This document shows positions 6,730 to 10,085 of a stretch of 10,085 bases of DNA, in pieces (position 1 is the stretch's first letter; each line of letters begins with the position of its first letter). The notes below the pieces were generated by a model. That model was not told where the DNA came from. It saw nothing but the letters and a program-made list of their open reading frames with translations, and did no database searches. Source of the stretch: Anaerorhabdus sp964386325 (GTDB lineage: Bacteria; Bacillota_I; Bacilli_A; Erysipelotrichales; Erysipelotrichaceae); NCBI GenBank assembly GCA_964386325.1, contig CAYLQY010000024.1, positions 1 through 10,085 on the forward strand, written 5' to 3'. The position numbers and the translations under genes are program-made.

Positions 6730-7992
6730 TTACCTCTTATTAATTATTAGCGGACACATCTGTTTAATGAAACGCTCGAAACTATACTCAAACCCATCTA
6801 AAATATCTATATCCGATGAAAAATTATCTAATCTTGTATCCGTTTTTTTATCTTCCCACACTGCATTTGCAAGCCCGTCTGCCACCAAATTACATTCTTG
6901 CGACAAGAACATCTTGCCTGTGTTAAGCAAGGTGTTTGTTGCTATGATACGCTCTATTATAGGTCTTTTAGCACTATCACCAATCCCAAACCCTAAATTG
7001 TTTACTGTAATTGTTTTTCTGAGGCTGTTAATTAGATATTGCGCTTCGCTATCGGCAAACACATATTTAATATACAAATACGGATATTGTGTTTTCAATC
7101 TTTGAATAAATCCCACAAACTCATTGCACAACCTGTCTGCATCTATATCTCCCTTTTCGCCCTGTATATTATAATCTTTTAGTATAGTAATTTTTTTGTA
7201 GTTATTGTGTATTGCCGTTGCCACAAAAGTAGTAAGGGAACGTGTGCCACCAAAGTCTATACCAATGCTTACAAAATTTACATCTTTAAGGTGCTCTTTA
7301 TCTACCTTTATTCTGTATTTGTCAGGATTATCCGCAAACTGCCTGTATATAAGGCCTTCCGCTACGGCCCAATTACCCAAAATAAATCTATCATAGTAGA
7401 TCGTTCCTAAATATTCACGCTTTAGATTTTCCACAAAATCTTTAGTTAAAAACGGATTATCATCTATTGTAAATTTCATACTGTAAATATCGGCATTGCC
7501 ATCAAGAAACTTTCTAAACCAATGGTTAGGGTTATCCGGATTACATGTACCATCAAAACAAGAAGTAGGTTTGTCTAATCTACTTTTTAACATTTGAAAT
7601 AAGTCCGGGTGCCAAGTAGTAACTTCATCACCATAACAATAAGCAAGCCCGGAGCCTTGCAATTTAGAAACTTGATTTATTTTGTCCGCACCTAAGGCAT
7701 AGCATTCTCTTCCAAATAATCTTACTTTGTTGTTACTGCCGATATAACCAACAAGACTATCCGTCCATATCTGCCTAAGAGGGTCTAAAATATTTCGCTC
7801 TAAAGTTCCTTTTGTATTGCCCAGCAGTAAAATAAGCCCTGTTTTGTCTGCATTTCTTATGCGGTAGGGTATTTTGTAATAATCAAGGTACGTTTTACCC
7901 GACCTCGTTGCACCGTAAGATACATTCCAACGATGATATTTTTGTATGGTGTTTCTCCATACTTCTTTTTGCTTGTTACTAAAATCAATCAT
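6730..7992 (-). CDS. terL: Terminase large subunit (PBSX-type)
   Basis: The 420-residue motor and nuclease that pumps DNA into the prohead. The ATPase half shows Walker A GATRSGKT (27-34), Walker B YCYGDE (118-123, with D122 and catalytic E123) and a coupling motif TCNP (149-152). The RNase H-like nuclease half shows acidic residues in IGIDFGG (D246), FADSE (D314) and a C-terminal acidic cluster DIDILDG (D394/D396/D399), enough for two-metal cleavage. The length is usual for the PBSX/SPP1-like Terminase_3 and Terminase_6 families, and all motifs appear intact, so it should be active. Its ATG overlaps the small-subunit stop by eight bases (ATGATTGA), implying translational coupling. With a separate scaffold and SPP1-type portal, a headful (pac) packaging strategy is likely, but this is inference. 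Confidence 0.95.
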   Translation of the reverse strand: MIDFSNKQKEVWRNTIQKYHRWNVSYGATRSGKTYLDYYKIPYRIRNADKTGLILLLGNTKGTLERNILDPLRQIWTDSLVGYIGSNNKVRLFGRECYALGADKINQVSKLQGSGLAYCYGDEVTTWHPDLFQMLKSRLDKPTSCFDGTCNPDNPNHWFRKFLDGNADIYSMKFTIDDNPFLTKDFVENLKREYLGTIYYDRFILGNWAVAEGLIYRQFADNPDKYRIKVDKEHLKDVNFVSIGIDFGGTRSLTTFVATAIHNNYKKITILKDYNIQGEKGDIDADRLCNEFVGFIQRLKTQYPYLYIKYVFADSEAQYLINSLRKTITVNNLGFGIGDSAKRPIIERIIATNTLLNTGKMFLSQECNLVADGLANAVWEDKKTDTRLDNFSSDIDILDGFEYSFERFIKQMCPLIINKR

Positions 7993-8821
7993 TGCTTATA
8001 CCCTTGTTTATGCCTTCCAAAATTGTATCAAGTTTATGTAAGGCGTCTTCACTACCGCCATTTTCCAGTTTTTGTATTTCCAAATCCAAACGCTTTTTAT
8101 CCAATTCCATCTTGTGCTTATCGTATTCTCCTTTGCGTTTATCTTTGGGGTTAATATCAAAGAAATTCGTCAGCATCTGCAGTGCTTTAAGCCTGTCAGC
8201 AAGCTTTACGGATATTCCGTCTTTGCCTTTTTTAACCTCTGAAATCAACTGACCGTCTACCTTTTCCGATTCTCTGAAATCCACGTAATTTACAGATATG
8301 CTTTCTTCTTCGATTATCATATCTTTTTTACCGAAGTTCACAAAATCCGTTACATCAGCGAATGCTATGCGCATTAGCAGGTCTATGACATCATCTCCGT
8401 CGGCAAAATACTCTTGATGCCGTATTTCCTTTAACCTTTTAAGTTCCTTTATAATTTTAGGACGTTGCATTATTTGGTAGGCATTTATTTTTTTATCCGA
8501 ATAGCCGGCTTTTATAAATGCCGTCCTTTGATTAAAGGTGCGTATGTAGTGAAAGCAAAAGAGCCTTTCTCTTTCGGAAAGCTCTTCGTTTTCTTCTACA
8601 CTCTCTAACATTTTTCGGGCAGTTTTTGTTGTACAACATTGGTTTGATTTTGAATGTTGTACAACATTGGAATTATCCCAGTTATCTCTCTTTTTCCATA
8701 CCGCTATTATTCGTTCGTCCTCGCCTAATATACTTGCGATTTCTCTGTTGGTTATTTTACCGTTATGTTTTTTATACAGGGCATGCGCTTTTTCCCTGTT
8801 TGGGTTTCTTGCCCTGCCCAA
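7985..8821 (-). CDS. terS: Terminase small subunit
   Basis: A 278-residue DNA-recognition subunit. Residues 1-48 form a helix-turn-helix domain (GRARNPNREKAHALYKKH, then NREIASILGEDERIIAVWKK) of the Firmicute terminase N-terminal family. Residues 49-66 are a linker encoded by a repeated palindromic DNA element. From about residue 75 (LSERERLFCFHYIRTFNQRT) the Terminase_2 oligomerisation domain begins, and the end is a charged coiled coil (DKHKMELDKKRLDLEIQKLE) that probably contacts the large subunit. I chose TTG at 8821. The SD AGAGGTGA (8834-8827) is five bases before it, while an in-frame GTG at 8830 lies inside that SD, and family members usually begin at the GRARNPNR block. The gene overlaps terL by eight bases. 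Confidence 0.92.
   Translation of the reverse strand: MGRARNPNREKAHALYKKHNGKITNREIASILGEDERIIAVWKKRDNWDNSNVVQHSKSNQCCTTKTARKMLESVEENEELSERERLFCFHYIRTFNQRTAFIKAGYSDKKINAYQIMQRPKIIKELKRLKEIRHQEYFADGDDVIDLLMRIAFADVTDFVNFGKKDMIIEEESISVNYVDFRESEKVDGQLISEVKKGKDGISVKLADRLKALQMLTNFFDINPKDKRKGEYDKHKMELDKKRLDLEIQKLENGGSEDALHKLDTILEGINKGISND
8627..8670. repeat. Two exact 16-bp palindrome-containing repeats inside terS
   Basis: TGTTGTACAACATTGG occurs at 8627-8642 and again at 8655-8670 in the same orientation, 28 bp start to start. Each contains the perfect 12-bp palindrome TGTTGTACAACA; in the 8655 copy the symmetry extends to 16 bp (8653-8668). On the coding strand one copy is read as N-V-V-Q and the other as Q-C-C-T-T, so the DNA is conserved while the protein is not. 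Confidence 0.9.
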
Positions 8822-8826
8822 ATATC

Positions 8827-8834
8827 TCACCTCT
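8827..8834 (-). promoter_or_regulatory. Ribosome binding site that sets the terS TTG start
   Basis: AGAGGTGA on the minus strand, five bases before TTG at 8821. It overlaps the alternative GTG at 8830, which therefore cannot use it. This favours the TTG start. Confidence 0.7.
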
Positions 8835-8858
8835 CAATAATTAGTAATAATAAGCTCC

Positions 8859-8878
8859 GCCCATCCAACATATTGGGC
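8859..8878. repeat. Small inverted repeat in the terS leader
   Basis: GCCCA and TGGGC flank a 10-base loop that itself contains CCAA...TTGG complementarity, so either of two short stems can form. It lies about 40 bases before the terS start on the minus strand. On the plus strand it is followed by TTTTG, a weak terminator at best. It may be a leader RNA structure or a protein-binding site. Confidence 0.4.
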
Positions 8879-8917
8879 TTTTGTAATTACTCATATTTTC
8901 GCTTCACCGATGGCGTT

Positions 8918-8940
8918 AAAAAGACACCCGTTTGGGTGCC
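8918..8940 (-). terminator. Intrinsic terminator between antitoxin and terS
   Basis: On the minus strand GGCACCC, loop AAAC, GGGTGTC, then TTTTT: a 7-bp stem with one G-U pair and a five-T tail. It would end transcription of the regulator and toxin-antitoxin genes before terS. It also lies only about 25 bases downstream of the predicted start of the promoter at 8971-8979, so it could act as an attenuator. Confidence 0.75.
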
Positions 8941-8970
8941 TTTGGTGTTTGCGTAGTTTTCTATGGTAGT

Positions 8971-9004
8971 ATTATATCATGGTTTTTGGACGTGGAGTGC
9001 ACTC
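8971..9004 (-). promoter_or_regulatory. Extended -10 promoter with palindromic operator in place of -35
   Basis: On the minus strand TGATATAAT (8979-8971) is a perfect extended -10 (TGnTATAAT). The -35 position reads CACTCC, far from consensus, and lies within a perfect 10-bp palindrome GAGTGCACTC (8995-9004) centred about 36 bases before the expected transcription start. This geometry fits a promoter that needs an activator bound at the -35 site. A candidate activator is the ArpU/RinA-like regulator encoded upstream (inference). Confidence 0.55.
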
Positions 9005-9013
9005 TTTTTATAT

Positions 9014-9271
9014 TTAATGGCTAAGTTTATATAGTGCGTATTGATTTAGGCTGACACCTTCTATTTTTGCAGATTCCACAAGTTCTTTATGAAGGCTTTT
9101 AGGAACTCTCAATGATATATTCCCACTGTAATCCATAAGCTGTTTAAAGTCCTCTATGCTCATTCCTGCACTGCTATCATTAATTGCCACTTCTATCATA
9201 GCCGCATCTACTTCGTCGGGCTCTTCTTGTGGCAATGATGCTATTTTTTTATCAAATGCTTTTTTATCCAT
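9014..9271 (-). CDS. Antitoxin, ribbon-helix-helix (HicB C-terminal-like)
   Basis: An 85-residue protein. The acidic N-terminal half (SLPQEEPDEVDAAMIEVAIN) is probably the disordered toxin-neutralising part. The C-terminal block SGNISLRVPKSLHKELVES, then GVSLNQYALYKLSH, is a ribbon-helix-helix DNA-binding domain of the type found at the end of HicB antitoxins. It should bind and block the RelE-like toxin encoded just upstream and repress the cassette promoter. I chose ATG 9271, which has GAGGTGA just before it; this SD overlaps the toxin TGA. The frame is open 21 codons further upstream, but that stretch lies inside the toxin gene and has no SD. Toxin-before-antitoxin order is the less common arrangement. 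Confidence 0.82.
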   Translation of the reverse strand: MDKKAFDKKIASLPQEEPDEVDAAMIEVAINDSSAGMSIEDFKQLMDYSGNISLRVPKSLHKELVESAKIEGVSLNQYALYKLSH

Positions 9272-9281
9272 TTTTATCACC

Positions 9282-9530
9282 TCAATATTTAATGTTTGTC
9301 CTTGTGTTAATCGTCTCGATAACAATAATTTCACCCTTCTTGCTGTCGTATGTAAACAATATGCGATAGTGCGGAATTTTTAATCTGTAAAAATTCTTAG
9401 TTCCCTTTAATTTCACAATATCACCACTCAACTCCCTTAAACCCTCAATTGCAATGTACAGCTTATTTCTAACGTTTTTATCAACGGAAGCTAAATACTT
9501 TTGCGGTTGTTTCTTTAAAATCAACTCCAT
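9282..9530 (-). CDS. RelE/ParE-family toxin
   Basis: An 82-residue basic protein with the RelE/ParE fold pattern. Two N-terminal helices (QKYLASVDKNVRNKLYIAIE) are followed by LSGDIVKLKG, the core YRLKIPHYRILF (about 48-59, with R49 and R56) and a C-terminal strand with R77 and Y82. Members with RelE activity cut mRNA on the ribosome, and ParE members block gyrase; the basic core and terminal R/Y favour RelE-type mRNA interference, but this is inference. The ATG has AGAGAGGG seven bases upstream, and its own promoter lies at 9558-9586. The stop lies inside the antitoxin SD, so the two are co-translated. The length is normal and nothing looks disrupted, so the toxin is likely functional. Confidence 0.87.
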   Translation of the reverse strand: MELILKKQPQKYLASVDKNVRNKLYIAIEGLRELSGDIVKLKGTKNFYRLKIPHYRILFTYDSKKGEIIVIETINTRTNIKY

Positions 9531-9557
9531 TTGTATGCCCTCTCTTTGTATGTATAT

Positions 9558-9586
9558 ATAATATCACATACGCCATCATAAATCAA
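9558..9586 (-). promoter_or_regulatory. Promoter of the toxin-antitoxin cassette
   Basis: Minus-strand TTGATT (9586-9581), exactly 17 bases, then TATTAT (9563-9558) preceded by TGA, an extended -10. It lies just after the stop codon of the regulator gene and would start transcription about 20 bases before the toxin start. It is the best sigma-A-type promoter in the window. It should let the cassette be expressed during lysogeny, independently of the phage late programme. Confidence 0.75.
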
Positions 9587-9594
9587 TAGATATT

Positions 9595-10038
9595 TTATAA
9601 CCCAATATATTTTTTTACGTCATTTAGAAACGCATTTTTATAATTATAAAACGTGCGTCTCTCGCATGCAACTATTCCAGCAAACACTTCAAAATTATAT
9701 TCTCTGCCGTTAAGGCAGGATAGCCAAATAGCCCTTTGCATTGCAAGCCTTTGTTTTTCATCGGGGATATTAACGCCTATAAACAGTTTGGCTTGGTCTA
9801 TTGCCCTTATAACATTGGTTTTATGATTATGCTCTAATTTTTCTAACCGTTCTACTGCTGTTAATGTGGGATCTGAAGTAGAGCCGTTGTTGCCGGTGGG
9901 TAAATTTGATATTACTCTTGACGGCTCTGTTATCCGTTCACGCTCTAACCTGTACCACGCAAGATATTCTTCATACTTGCGTATATACTTTAGCAGTAAT
10001 GTGCGTGTATCTCTGTCTATTTTGTATTTTTCTTGCAA
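9595..10038 (-). CDS. Phage late-gene transcriptional regulator, ArpU/RinA-like
   Basis: A 147-residue basic protein with a sigma-factor-like plan. A charged helical N-terminus (TLLLKYIRKYEEYLAWYRLE) is followed by a linker with a GSTSDPTLTAVERLEKL motif (about 52-68), then helices and a C-terminal helix-turn-helix around VACERRTFYNYKNAFLNDV. The SDPT...LE block and final 'R-R-T-F-Y-N-Y' HTH are characteristic of ArpU/RinA/DUF722-type regulators, which activate terminase and late structural genes in Firmicute phages. The start is TTG at 10038, preceded by GGAGGG at eight bases. The gene is immediately upstream of the toxin-antitoxin cassette and terminase, the usual position for this regulator. 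Its target may be the palindromic promoter at 8971-9004. Confidence 0.78.
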   Translation of the reverse strand: MQEKYKIDRDTRTLLLKYIRKYEEYLAWYRLERERITEPSRVISNLPTGNNGSTSDPTLTAVERLEKLEHNHKTNVIRAIDQAKLFIGVNIPDEKQRLAMQRAIWLSCLNGREYNFEVFAGIVACERRTFYNYKNAFLNDVKKYIGL

Positions 10039-10062
10039 TTAAAACGCCCTCCGTGGTATAAT
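10033..10062 (+). promoter_or_regulatory. Possible plus-strand promoter facing out of the late module
   Basis: Plus-strand TTGCAA (10033-10038), 18 bases, TATAAT (10057-10062) with TG one base before it, an extended -10. It would fire rightward, against all visible genes, and overlaps the start and SD of the regulator gene. A chance match is possible because the gene start contributes the -35 bases. Confidence 0.35.
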
Positions 10063-10085
10063 GGTGTTGCGGTTGGGGCGGCGTT

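Noticed and set aside
6730..7992. Possible frameshift or decay in the packaging genes
   Set aside because: All ATPase and nuclease motifs of the large terminase are present in one frame, and the neighbouring genes are full length, so the module looks intact.
8627..8670. CRISPR-like repeat
   Set aside because: There are only two 16-bp copies with a 12-bp spacer, inside a clear coding gene; this is not a CRISPR array.
8831..9013. cos site upstream of terS
   Set aside because: There is no HNH endonuclease gene nearby in the window, and the portal, scaffold and large terminase types favour headful packaging; nothing in the gap identifies a cohesive end site.
9272..9334. N-terminal extension of the antitoxin into the toxin gene
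   Set aside because: It overlaps the toxin coding end, has no SD, and the ATG at 9271 has GAGGTGA immediately upstream.
10049..10085. tRNA 5' end suggested by GGTATAATGG near the right edge
   Set aside because: The sequence cannot be folded into an acceptor/D-arm pattern within the window and is better explained as a promoter-like -10.

Overview
The window is a stretch of an AT-rich bacteriophage or prophage genome, almost certainly from a Gram-positive Firmicute (Clostridia-like). The reasons are strong purine-rich Shine-Dalgarno (SD) sites, occasional TTG starts, tightly overlapping genes and the protein families present. Every credible gene lies on the minus strand, so the module reads from right to left. 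No gene-free stretch exceeds 300 bases; the largest gap is about 190 bases (8822-9013).

Right end (about 10085-8831): a TTG-started ArpU/RinA-like late-gene regulator, then a two-gene toxin-antitoxin cassette (RelE/ParE-type toxin followed by a ribbon-helix-helix antitoxin). The cassette has its own promoter (TTGATT, 17 bases, TATTAT) and a terminator, the layout of a phage 'moron'. The gap between antitoxin and terminase holds an extended -10 promoter with a perfect 10-bp palindrome in place of the -35 box, followed almost at once by an intrinsic terminator. This is a plausible control point for the late operon.

Centre (8821-2410): the DNA packaging and head genes in canonical order. These are small terminase, large terminase, portal, minor head protein, GP20-like scaffold, major capsid protein and a 41-residue protein. 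They are joined by stop/start overlaps or gaps of a few bases, except for a 117-base gap before the scaffold gene that holds a terminator-like hairpin.

Left end (2407-1): head-tail connector, a second head-completion-type protein, two minor-capsid/tail-completion proteins, the tail tube protein, a 63-residue protein and the start of a probable tail-assembly chaperone cut by the window edge. Separate portal, scaffold and capsid genes plus a tail tube protein suggest a long-tailed siphovirus- or myovirus-type particle.

The most unusual signal is inside the small terminase gene. An exact 16-bp repeat containing a perfect palindrome occurs twice, 28 bp apart, and is translated in two different reading frames in the linker after the DNA-binding domain. 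This points to selection on the DNA itself, for example a packaging (pac) or regulatory site embedded in the gene.
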